A DNA stretch of 34,780 nt, from positions 1 through 34,780 of the forward strand of contig WQYP01000027.1 in the NCBI GenBank assembly GCA_009781185.1, read 5' to 3'. The first letter of the stretch is position 1. The number at the start of each line of letters is the position of its first letter. Under the pieces are notes generated by a model that was not told the origin of the DNA, ran no database searches, and worked only from the letters and a program-made list of their open reading frames with translations. Position numbers and translations under genes: made by a program. Shown here piece after piece: positions 21,704 to 28,323 of the stretch. This stretch comes from Phycisphaerales bacterium. Its GTDB lineage: Bacteria; Planctomycetota; Phycisphaerae; WQYP01.

Positions 21704-22216
21704 ATGACGTCATTCCAAATCCGTCTCGCCGCCGATTCCGACCTGCCCGCCATCAACGCCATTTACAATCACTACGTCCACACCTCGACCGCCACTTATC
21801 AGGACGCCCCCTCCACCGCCGACGAACGCGCTGCGTGGTTCCACGCACACGGACCCCGGCATCCAATCACCGTCGCCACCTCCACCACCAACGACATCCT
21901 CGCCTGGGCCTCCCTGAGCCCCTTCAACCCCCGCTCCGCCTACCGCTTCACCGTTGAAAATTCGATCTATGTCCGCCACGACATGCTTCGTCAAGGCCTC
22001 GGCCGCACCCTCCTCGCCGACCTCCTCGCCCGCGCCCAAACCCTCGGCCATCGCCAAATCATCGCCCTGATCTCCGCCGACCAGCCGCAAAGTCTCGAAC
22101 TCCACCGCCAAGCCGGTTTCACCCAGGTCGGCCACCTCAAAAACGTCGGCCTCAAATTCAACCACTGGCTCGACCTGATCCTCCTCCAACACTCCCTCCC
22201 CGCATCACCTGGTTGA
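21704..22216 (+). CDS. GNAT N-acetyltransferase, phosphinothricin acetyltransferase-like
   Basis: 170 residues. IRLAADSDLPAINAIYNHYV at the N-terminus and ENSIYVRHDMLRQGLGRTLL (the acetyl-CoA-binding R-x-x-G-x-G block) match the Pat/Bar branch of GNAT enzymes, which acetylate small amines such as phosphinothricin or methionine sulfoximine. SADQPQSLELHRQAGFTQVG is the usual second half. GGAG lies about 11 bases before ATG 21704. Codon use is strikingly C-rich compared with sppA next to it. Probably a separate transcription unit, and the native substrate is unknown. Confidence 0.88.
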   Translation: MTSFQIRLAADSDLPAINAIYNHYVHTSTATYQDAPSTADERAAWFHAHGPRHPITVATSTTNDILAWASLSPFNPRSAYRFTVENSIYVRHDMLRQGLGRTLLADLLARAQTLGHRQIIALISADQPQSLELHRQAGFTQVGHLKNVGLKFNHWLDLILLQHSLPASPG

Positions 22217-22227
22217 ACGCAAGTTCG

Positions 22228-22393
22228 ATGCAAAGGGGTGTGGCTATTTTTTATGGCAAATCAGGTGATTGCCCCGGACAATCAGAGCCGCGAGCGTAAG
22301 CTCGCGCACTCGTCATCCAATCGCACTGCGCGAGCTTACGCTCGCGGCTCTGATCGCCCTGATTTGCCATAAAAAGGCCACACCCACGCAAAG
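22228..22393. mobile_element. 150-bp GGGTGTGGC-ended nested palindromic element with 8-bp flanking repeats
   Basis: The element itself is 22236-22385. The outer ends are GGGTGTGGC / GGCCACACCC, with ATGGCAAATCAGG mirrored by CCTGATTTGCCAT. Inside is an ATCAGAGCCGCGAGCGTAAG hairpin core of the kind that also exists alone at 18526-18602. Flanks ATGCAAAG (22228-22235) and ACGCAAAG (22386-22393) match at 7 of 8 bases, as expected of a target duplication. No open frame of transposase size. Confidence 0.85.
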
Positions 22394-22463
22394 TGCACAA
22401 CGCGGTAGCGGAGTAGTTGACGTTCTTATTTGGATGTGAGCATAAACCGCATACGATCATCAA

Positions 22464-22490
22464 CCACCGTGCCACCGCACGGTGCTCCTT
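22464..22490. repeat. ACCACCGTGCC palindrome
   Basis: ACCACCGTGCCACCGCACGG followed by TGCTCC, a relative of one arm of the inverted repeat at 5953-6026. It lies downstream of the Sel1-repeat gene. No T-tract. Confidence 0.5.
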
Positions 22491-22510
22491 TGTTTGACGT
22501 CGGATTCATG

Positions 22511-22819
22511 TTATTTGCCTTCCAACCGCTTGAGCGCCTCGCGTGCTCCCGCATGCCCCTGGTCCGCCGCCTTCTGATACCACCGCACCGCCTCCCTCAC
22601 ATCCGCTGAAACGCCTACGCCATTTTCATAGAACGCGCCAAGATTGTATTGCGCCTTGACATTGCCCTGCTCCGCCGCTTTCCTGGACCACTCGGCCGCC
22701 TCCGCGTCCCCTCTCTCCGCCCCCTTCATATATTGCGACGCATCCCCCCACCCCATCGCCGCCGTCAGCATCAACGCCAAAACACAAACCGCAAACTCGA
22801 CCCGAACCCCTTTTTCCAT
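22511..22819 (-). CDS. Secreted Sel1-repeat (TPR-like) protein
   Basis: 102 residues: an N-terminal signal peptide (VEFAVCVLALMLTAAMGWG), then one partial and two Sel1-like repeats, AAEWSRKAAEQGNVKAQYNL with GAFYENGVGV and AVRWYQKAADQGHAGAREAL. These form alpha-solenoid scaffolds for protein contacts in the periplasm. This is short for the family, with only about two repeats. It lies just downstream of mreC on the same strand (about 70-bp gap holding TTTTAACTTTTAA repeats) and may be co-transcribed with the rod-shape genes. Confidence 0.8.
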   Translation of the reverse strand: MEKGVRVEFAVCVLALMLTAAMGWGDASQYMKGAERGDAEAAEWSRKAAEQGNVKAQYNLGAFYENGVGVSADVREAVRWYQKAADQGHAGAREALKRLEGK

Positions 22820-22891
22820 ACATCACCCTGTCACACAACCCACAAAACTTTTAACTTTTAAATTCATCACTTTTAACTTCCCCGCTTCCCC

Positions 22892-23797
22892 TCACCATCT
22901 CACCAGCACATCTACCGACTGAAGCTCGGTGACGTTCACGCTGGGCTTGATCCAGATGCTGTAACGATACGGATTGTCCCCCGACCGCGGCCTCTCCGCA
23001 ACCACACCAATCATAAAATTCCGCAACTGCACCGGCCACTCCGAATCCACCAGCTCCACCAAGTCCCCCACATCCACCCCCCCTCCCCCGCTCACCTGCG
23101 CCTTGATCGCCGACTTCTCCACCGACTTGCAGATCAACTGTCCGTTGCCTGCTCCCTCCACCAGGCACGTCTCGACCACCACTGAGCGGTCTGCGCGTTT
23201 CACGATCTTCGCCCGCACTGCCGAGTGCGTGTCCGTCAACAGCAGCACGCTTGCCGTCATCGGATAGGCCACCGACACTCGCCCGACGATGCAACTGTTG
23301 GCAATCACCGGCATCAACTCCGGCAGCCCGCGAACCCCATCATTTCCTCCCTTGTCAATATTAATAAGATTCGTACCAACACCAGGATTGCGGCCCGTGA
23401 TATTCGCCGCCAACCGATCGCCAATCAGAATCCCGGGATGCGTCCGCGGATCCAACACCTTCAGCCGCTCCCGCAGTTCCTTCTCCGTCTGCTGCGAAAC
23501 CGCCAGCGTATCCTCCAATTGCTTCACTCGATTGCTCAATTCCTCGACCGACCGATTGTCTGTCCGCACCGCCCACAACCGCTGCCCCACAAACGTCAGC
23601 CCGCTCTCCACCTTCGTCACGATCCAACTCCCCGGCACCACCAGCATGCTGATCGGACCATACGTATACTTCTGCAATGTCAGCATGCGTTGCTGCCCTC
23701 TCTCCCCCAGTTTCCCCCCAATAAACGCCCACAGCAACGCCACCAACGTCAGCGCCCAAAACCATTGCCGAGAACTCAACCGTGGTGCCTGCATCAC
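22892..23797 (-). CDS. mreC: Rod shape-determining protein MreC
   Basis: About 301 residues. One N-terminal transmembrane segment (WFWALTLVALLWAFIG), a coiled coil (about 82-115, VEELSNRVKQLEDTLAVSQQ), then the MreC beta domain with INIDKGGNDGVRGLPELMPV, SCIVGRVSVAYPMTASVLLL and a C-terminal VAERPRSGDNPY. Links MreB filaments to periplasmic wall synthesis. GTG 23797 or ATG 23794 are alternative starts with a weak Shine-Dalgarno. It is separated from mreB by a toxin-antitoxin remnant rather than being adjacent. Confidence 0.9.
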   Translation of the reverse strand: MMQAPRLSSRQWFWALTLVALLWAFIGGKLGERGQQRMLTLQKYTYGPISMLVVPGSWIVTKVESGLTFVGQRLWAVRTDNRSVEELSNRVKQLEDTLAVSQQTEKELRERLKVLDPRTHPGILIGDRLAANITGRNPGVGTNLINIDKGGNDGVRGLPELMPVIANSCIVGRVSVAYPMTASVLLLTDTHSAVRAKIVKRADRSVVVETCLVEGAGNGQLICKSVEKSAIKAQVSGGGGVDVGDLVELVDSEWPVQLRNFMIGVVAERPRSGDNPYRYSIWIKPSVNVTELQSVDVLVRW

Positions 23798-23806
23798 CCG
23801 CTCGCC

Positions 23807-24116
23807 TTATTTCCAGTCTTGCAGAAACACAACCTGCGGAAAATCGCGTTGCACGGCTCTAACCAACCGATCATCTGCAGTGATGCCACAAGCCCCCAGA
23901 CTCCGTGACAACGCGACAAAGAGCAAATCATCGATCGAACAGTCATATTTCATGGCAATCTCCAAGGCCTTTCGTTACTTCGGAAAACACAAGATCAACC
24001 ACAACCAAGCGATCGCCAGTTAATGCTCTTTTGAGCAACTCTTCCGCTTGATTGCTGCCAGGCTCTTCTACCACCCACTTCGCTACCGCACAACTGTCAA
24101 CAACTATGTCGCTCAT
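23807..24116 (-). pseudogene. PIN-domain (VapC-like) toxin remnant with internal deletion
   Basis: From ATG 24116 the first frame gives MSDIVVDSCAVAKWVVEEPG, later DRLVVVDLVFSEVTK, then goes out of frame near 23968-23980. The downstream frame gives ALEIAMKYDCSIDDLLFVAL, ITADDRLVRAVQ and ends FLQDWK at 23807. Both halves are typical of PIN ribonucleases: Asp7, Glu in FSEV, and Asp residues in IDDL and ADDR are visible. About 100 codons remain against about 130-140 in the family, so roughly 30-40 residues between FSEV and ALEIA are missing as well as the frame. The start overlaps the reconstructed end of the antitoxin (ATGA). Non-functional by this reading. Confidence 0.8.
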
Positions 24117-24401
24117 CGCATTCTATCTTCCGCAATCAACATCGTACTGTTTGGTAGTACTCCCTCTCGCCGTGGGGTGTGGCCATAAAAAATGGCCACA
24201 CCCTCGCCGTGCGATTTGGTCGCGAAGCGGGCGAACCGATTCAAGCCATTCCATCATGGTCATGGCGTTATCAGGCTGGGCCTTGGTTGGCTCCTTGATG
24301 CTTAACTCTACCACCGCCTCTTCCTGAAAGTTCACGGGAGCCAGCGGTTCAAACACGCCGTGACGAAAAACAGCCTTAACTTGCGTCATCATCTGCGCCA
24401 T
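24113..24401 (-). pseudogene. DUF104/AF2212-like antitoxin gene disrupted by a 29-bp element
   Basis: ATG 24401, preceded by AGGAGG at 7 bases, encodes MTQVKAVFRHGVFEPLAPVN then FQEEAVVELSI, the beta-hairpin DNA-binding pattern of DUF104-type antitoxins. After RDQIARR the frame enters a 29-bp palindrome (24175-24203) flanked by 8-bp repeats and ends in unrelated residues at 24123. Removing the palindrome and one flanking repeat (37 bp) restores EGVLPNSTMLIAEDRMR and a stop at 24113-24115. That stop overlaps the toxin ATG as ATGA. The tail pattern (xxSTxxIxEDRMR) is typical of these antitoxins, which supports the reconstruction. Confidence 0.85.
24167..24211. mobile_element. 29-bp GGGTGTGG-ended mini-element with perfect 8-bp target repeats
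   Basis: GGGTGTGGCCAT, AAAAA, ATGGCCACACCC (24175-24203) flanked by TCGCCGTG on both sides (24167-24174 and 24204-24211). It has the same outer ends as the 150-bp element at 22236-22385 and the copy at the window start, with the whole interior missing. It is inserted in the antitoxin gene. Confidence 0.88.
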
Positions 24402-24483
24402 CGAACACCTCCTGCAACCATTATATCACACGAATTGCATCTCCCCCCTCATATACTAATAACTAATATACTAATTACTATTT

Positions 24484-25536
24484 TTACACATCGCTCATGT
24501 CCGATTCCATCGTGTCTTTCCAGAGCTCCAGATTCTCCAGAAAAACCGACGTCCCCCTCGCCACGCAAGTAAGCGGATCATCCGCGATCCGCACCGGCAA
24601 CCCCGTCGCCTGGTGCAACACCTTGTCGATCGACCGCAGCAACGCCCCGCCGCCGGCAAGACATACACCCACCTCCACCAGGTCCGCCGCCAATTCCGCC
24701 TCCGCCCGCTCCAGCGTCCGTGTCACCGCATCAATAATCTGCCCCACCGGCTCCTGCAACGCCTCGCGAATCTCCTCGCTGGTCACAATGCACTTCCGCG
24801 GCAGACCGCTGATCATGTCCCGACCACGCACCTCCATCGTCTTTTCTTCGCCGAACGTCCCAGCACTGCCGATCTCGATCTTGACCTTCTCCGCGAACTG
24901 TTCGCCGATCATCAGGTTATACGTTTTTTTCATGTGATTGATGATCGCTTCATCGAAATCGTCGCCAGCCGTCCGGATCGACTCCGACACCGCGATATCC
25001 GCCAGGCTCATGATCGCCACTTCCGTCGTTCCGCCGCCGATATCGACGATCATGCTCGCCTGCGGCTCCGTGATCGGCAGACCCGCCCCGATCCCCGCCG
25101 CCATCGGCTCTTCCACCAGATACACTCGCCTCGCACCCGCACGCTCCGCACTGTCCAACACCGCCCGCTTCTCCACCGCCGTGATGCCCGACGGGATCGC
25201 AATCACCACCCGCGGCTTCACCAGGCTCCGACGCCCATGTACCTTGTGAATAAAATACGACAGCATCGCCTCGGTAATCTCAAAATCCGAGATCACGCCA
25301 TCTTTCAACGGCCGAATCGCCGTAATGCTCCCCGGCGTCTTGCCCAGCATATCCTTCGCCACCAGACCCACCGCATTGCCCCCCTGCAACACGCGATTCG
25401 TCCCCTTCTTCACCGCCACCACCGACGGCTCATTCAACACAATCCCTTCCCCACGCACACACACCAGCGTGTTGCACGTACCTAAATCAATACCCATGTC
25501 GAGGCTGAACCAGCCGAGAATCGAGTCGAAAAACAC
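24484..25536 (-). CDS. mreB: Rod shape-determining actin homologue MreB
   Basis: 350 residues, the usual length. MGIDLGTCNTLVCVRGEGIV (phosphate-1 loop), IVDIGGGTTEVAIMSL (phosphate-2), LVEEPMAAGIGAGLPI and VCLAGGGALLRSIDK (adenosine motif) are all present. Forms membrane-bound filaments that direct cell wall elongation. It begins with GTG 25536, preceded by AAGGAG at 6 bases. Upstream lies a 136-bp palindromic element at 25570-25705, so the promoter must be inside or beyond it. mreC is separated by a dead toxin-antitoxin pair. Confidence 0.97.
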   Translation of the reverse strand: MFFDSILGWFSLDMGIDLGTCNTLVCVRGEGIVLNEPSVVAVKKGTNRVLQGGNAVGLVAKDMLGKTPGSITAIRPLKDGVISDFEITEAMLSYFIHKVHGRRSLVKPRVVIAIPSGITAVEKRAVLDSAERAGARRVYLVEEPMAAGIGAGLPITEPQASMIVDIGGGTTEVAIMSLADIAVSESIRTAGDDFDEAIINHMKKTYNLMIGEQFAEKVKIEIGSAGTFGEEKTMEVRGRDMISGLPRKCIVTSEEIREALQEPVGQIIDAVTRTLERAEAELAADLVEVGVCLAGGGALLRSIDKVLHQATGLPVRIADDPLTCVARGTSVFLENLELWKDTMESDMSDV

Positions 25537-25569
25537 GTCAGCTCCTTATTGCCCACCCGCTTGGCTGTA

Positions 25570-25705
25570 AGAGCCTATCCAAATAACCGGTAGCGACCCC
25601 GCTTTGCGGGGTGGAGCCCCGCATGATAATGCGGGGCTTTTTGGGGAGAAGCAGTTTAGCCGTTGATCGAAGATCAACGCTCGCTGGGTTATTCGGACAG
25701 GCTCT
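25570..25705. mobile_element. 136-bp AGAGCCTRTCC-ended MITE-like element
   Basis: The left end AGAGCCTATCCAAATAACC and the right end GGTTATTCGGACAGGCTCT are 19-bp inverted repeats with two mismatches. Inside are a CCCCGCTTTGCGGGG hairpin and AGCCCCGCATGATAATGCGG (hairpin, then CTTTTTGG). The GTAGCG and AGCCCCGCATG module is shared with the 113-bp family. The segment GATCGAAGATCAACGCTCG also recurs, changed, at 29166-29184. A partial left copy lies at 34551-34625. No transposase. Confidence 0.8.
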
Positions 25706-25759
25706 AAAAGGGGAGGGAGGGGAATGAGCGGGAGGGAGAGGAGGGTGGAGGGGATACGA

Positions 25760-25894
25760 TCAGAGCAGCCCAAGCTCTCTCAAGCGGATAAACATATACA
25801 CCAAGGCCCCCGCCGTGGCCAAAAATGAAATCGCCGCCAACGCCGTGTACACGTTGTTGCTTGGGGCGACGACCACGCTACCAGGGGTATTCAT
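25760..25894 (-). CDS. 44-residue membrane protein
   Basis: Encodes MNTPGSVVVAPSNNVYTALA followed by a hydrophobic stretch (AISFLATAGALVYMFI) and RLRELGLL. A single transmembrane helix with a basic cytoplasmic end is predicted. It lies 120 bp downstream of the coiled-coil protein gene on the same strand and may form an operon with it. No clear Shine-Dalgarno, and family unknown. Clean composition with a helix and charge pattern argues for a real small protein. Confidence 0.55.
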   Translation of the reverse strand: MNTPGSVVVAPSNNVYTALAAISFLATAGALVYMFIRLRELGLL

Positions 25895-26014
25895 GCGGCT
25901 CATCAAACTACTCCGTTCTGGCACCCGCGTACATGGGCACCTGGACTATCGATCTACTCATCAGCGCGAACTAACAACTCGCGACAGGGGACAGGAGGAC
26001 AGGGAGAGGGGGAC

Positions 26015-26869
26015 TTACTGCGGGGCTCCTGCCGTCACAAGGTCGCCGGCCTGAATCGTTTCGCCTTTCTTCACATTGTCCGTCGTCACCGCGACGCTGG
26101 CGTCCGGCGTGACTTTTTCAACCACAGCTTCCGCGACAAACGTGCCGTTACGAGAAATCACATAGCGAGCACCTTCTTTCACGCCGTCACGAGCGCCAAG
26201 GCCGACTTCCACCAGTGTTCTGCCCGCCGACACGACCGACTGCGTCACCGTGCCGTTGATCTTGGCCGGCGCCTGCGTCGAAAGCATTGCCACGGTGCCC
26301 GAATCACTGGTCGCCGCCGCGCCGCTCTTGGTGGCCTGCGCCGCAGCAAGCGCCTCCTGCAACTTGCGGATCGTCTTCTCATGAAACTGATTCTGGATGA
26401 CCGCGTCATTGTTCGCGCGGGAGAGTTCCGCGTTCTGCTGGATCAGGCGAGCGATTTCCGGAGCCATTCGCCGGTTCTCTTCATTCACCCGGGCATTCTC
26501 TTTCGCCAGCGATTCGTTCGCCGCCGTCAACTGCGAAATCTTGTTGCCCTCCACAGTGATCTGGGCCTTGAGCGAATCACGCTCGATTTCCACATCGCCC
26601 TTCTGCTTGATCAGGTCGTTGTTCTTCTGGGTCAAGTTCCCCGTGGAGTTCCGCAGCTCATCGGCCAGGCGGTCACGCTCCGTCTGCAACAAGGCATACG
26701 CGCCGCTCTTTTGCTGGACCGCAGCCTGCGTCTGAACCAACGCCGCGTGCTGCGATTCGGCATCCTTCTTGTAGTTGTCCTGCGCCTTGAGCGCCACCAC
26801 CAGCACCACCGCCACGACCAGCGAACAGACCAACTGCAGTACGATGAAAATTTTCGTCAGAGCGCTCAA
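26015..26869 (-). CDS. Membrane-anchored coiled-coil protein
   Basis: 284 residues from TTG 26869, chosen because GGGAGG lies 6 bases upstream and the product then starts directly with the anchor (SALTKIFIVLQLVCSLVVAV). GTG 26917 would add 16 residues with no Shine-Dalgarno. After the transmembrane segment a long coiled coil runs over about residues 30-185 (ERDRLADELRNSTGNLTQKN, LAKENARVNEENRRMAPEIA). The C-terminal domain (GLGARDGVKEGARYVISRNG, AVVEKVTPDASVAV, GETIQAGDLV) has a small beta-barrel-like pattern reminiscent of MreC-type or SH3-like envelope domains. It may be a cell-envelope spacer. No specific family recognised. Confidence 0.8.
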   Translation of the reverse strand: MSALTKIFIVLQLVCSLVVAVVLVVALKAQDNYKKDAESQHAALVQTQAAVQQKSGAYALLQTERDRLADELRNSTGNLTQKNNDLIKQKGDVEIERDSLKAQITVEGNKISQLTAANESLAKENARVNEENRRMAPEIARLIQQNAELSRANNDAVIQNQFHEKTIRKLQEALAAAQATKSGAAATSDSGTVAMLSTQAPAKINGTVTQSVVSAGRTLVEVGLGARDGVKEGARYVISRNGTFVAEAVVEKVTPDASVAVTTDNVKKGETIQAGDLVTAGAPQ

Positions 26870-26954
26870 GAGACGCCTCCCGTGAAAGGGTACACCCGGA
26901 ACCAGCTTGTTCGCCACCGGTTGCCATCGCCAGCAGCGATTATTGAATCAACGT

Positions 26955-26982
26955 AGTCTAATGCTCGAATAGCGTGTGTCAA
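26955..26982 (-). promoter_or_regulatory. Sigma-70-type promoter of the coiled-coil gene
   Basis: On the minus strand, TTGACA (26982-26977), a 16-bp spacer and TAGACT (26960-26955). The -35 is a perfect consensus. The predicted transcript starts near 26948, giving a leader of about 80 bases before TTG 26869. Confidence 0.6.
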
Positions 26983-27209
26983 GACAGAATTTTATGACTC
27001 ATGACGAATTGGTGCATCCAGTAATCGGTGGCATGTCCTATTTAGCCGGCATGCTTGCATGCCGTTCGGTTACCGCTCTGCCTATTTCTTTGCTCAGACT
27101 ACGTCGAACGCTGACTATGGCCAACTAACGGCCGCGGTACCAATCATAAAATCCGTTAGAAATCGCCGCGCCCGGCGTCTTACTAGCAGAGGCCCTTCTG
27201 GAGTATTCC
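26983..27209. other. Intergenic region upstream of the sigma factor gene
   Basis: Together with the promoter above, this makes about 340 bp without a gene. It contains the palindrome AGCCGGCATGCTTGCATGCC (about 27042-27063), repeated almost exactly at 33296-33317, and presumably the sigma-factor promoter. No ECF-type -35/-10 pair could be assigned. Confidence 0.55.
27038..27070. repeat. TTAGCCGGCATGCTTGCATGCCG palindromic repeat, copy 1
   Basis: TTTAGCCGGCATGCTTGCAT followed by GCCG(T/G)TCGGT. A second copy at 33292-33324 differs by one base over about 33. Each lies upstream of a plus-strand gene (sigma factor, rsgA). The core CGGCATGC/GCATGCCG can form a stem with a 2-base loop. Confidence 0.75.
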
Positions 27210-27776
27210 GTGACAGAGGACCTGCACGAATTGGTATCGCGAGCCCGGCGGCGTGAAACCCAGGCGTTTGAGACGCTCATCAGGCGTTACGAACGTTCCG
27301 CGCTGGCGGTGGCTTATGCGCTCTTCAAGGATGCCGATCGCGCAGGCGATGCCGTGCAGGAAGCGTTTCTGCGGGCGTGGCAGCAGTTGCCCAGGCTCAA
27401 GGAATCCCACCGATTCGCGGCATGGCTGATGCAGATCGTGCGGCACGCGGCAATCGACATGAAACGCCGCATCAAGCCCACCACGGAGTATCCCGACTGG
27501 CAGGCCGCCGACAGCAACGAAAATCCCGTGACGCTCACCCAGGCGGCGGAGGCGAGCGAACGAGTCCGAACAGCCCTTGAGACCCTGGACGAAACCACGC
27601 GAACCATCCTGATCCTGCGGTATTACGAAGGGCTGGCGACGCGGGAGATCGCGGAGTTGGTGGAGATGTCTCCGGCGGCCGTGGACATGCGGCTGAGCCG
27701 GGGACGCGGAGAGCTCAAAGAACACCTGGCGGACTTGGTGGAAGGCGAAACGGCTCGCATCGGAGATCGGTCATGA
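27210..27776 (+). CDS. ECF-type RNA polymerase sigma factor
   Basis: 188 residues. Region 2 is seen at about 14-85 (FETLIRRYERSALAVAYALF, DAVQEAFLRAWQQLPRLKES, FAAWLMQIVRHAAID). Region 4 is at about 120-172 (ALETLDETTRTILILRYYEG, REIAELVEMSPAAVDMRLSR). No region 3, as in ECF group factors. Starts with GTG 27210 after TGGAG (8 bases). It overlaps the next gene by 4 bp (ATGA), which points to coupled translation with a likely anti-sigma factor. The stimulus is unknown, but the following PDZ protein suggests an envelope signal. Confidence 0.93.
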   Translation: MTEDLHELVSRARRRETQAFETLIRRYERSALAVAYALFKDADRAGDAVQEAFLRAWQQLPRLKESHRFAAWLMQIVRHAAIDMKRRIKPTTEYPDWQAADSNENPVTLTQAAEASERVRTALETLDETTRTILILRYYEGLATREIAELVEMSPAAVDMRLSRGRGELKEHLADLVEGETARIGDRS

Positions 27777-28291
27777 GTCACGAAGAAACAGCATACGACA
27801 ACCCGCAGCCGGAAGATCAGGCGATCGGACGCGTCGTTCGCGCAGCAGTGGCGGAAGATCTCGAACGCCAGCGTGGACGTGCGGCAATGGCCTTCCGCGA
27901 AGCGATGCAAAACGCAGCATTTCACATGCACAGAGAGACGAAGCGTGAACCCGGCTGGGGACTAACGTTCAAACTCCATTGGTTAGCCGGAACATCCTCC
28001 GCCATCGCCGCCTGCCTGGCCGTGGTGCTCACCGCACAGTTCCTGATGCGTCCGCCCATCGCCCCGACAGGTTCGACCGCGACGAACTCGCAAACTCCTG
28101 TCATCGACCGAATCACCTACACCCAGAACTTCGACGGCGGCACCGTGGTCCTGCAGGACCAGACACCGGCCCGAATGCTTCGCCAGCAAACCGTCAAACA
28201 GACCGAATGGTTCGATCCCAGCGAGAACGCAACTTACAGCGTCACGCAGCCGGTGGAAACCGTCGAATATCAACAACTGCAACCGTACTGA
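27773..28291 (+). CDS. Probable membrane anti-sigma factor
   Basis: 172 residues. The cytoplasmic N-terminal part (about 1-65) is helical and charged, followed by one transmembrane segment (SSAIAACLAVVLTAQFLM, about 76-93) and an extracytoplasmic tail rich in Gln/Thr. Overlap with the ECF sigma gene and this topology are typical of anti-sigma factors, though no zinc-binding HxxxCxxC motif is visible, so it is not a ZAS-type factor. The function is inferred from context rather than from a family match. Confidence 0.7.
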   Translation: MSHEETAYDNPQPEDQAIGRVVRAAVAEDLERQRGRAAMAFREAMQNAAFHMHRETKREPGWGLTFKLHWLAGTSSAIAACLAVVLTAQFLMRPPIAPTGSTATNSQTPVIDRITYTQNFDGGTVVLQDQTPARMLRQQTVKQTEWFDPSENATYSVTQPVETVEYQQLQPY

Positions 28292-28323
28292 AGTTTCAAG
28301 TTTCGAGTTTCAAGAGGTGATTG

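Noticed and set aside
22251..22475. 74-codon minus-strand open frame
   Set aside because: Largely formed by the 150-bp palindromic element, with no domain and no ribosome-binding site.
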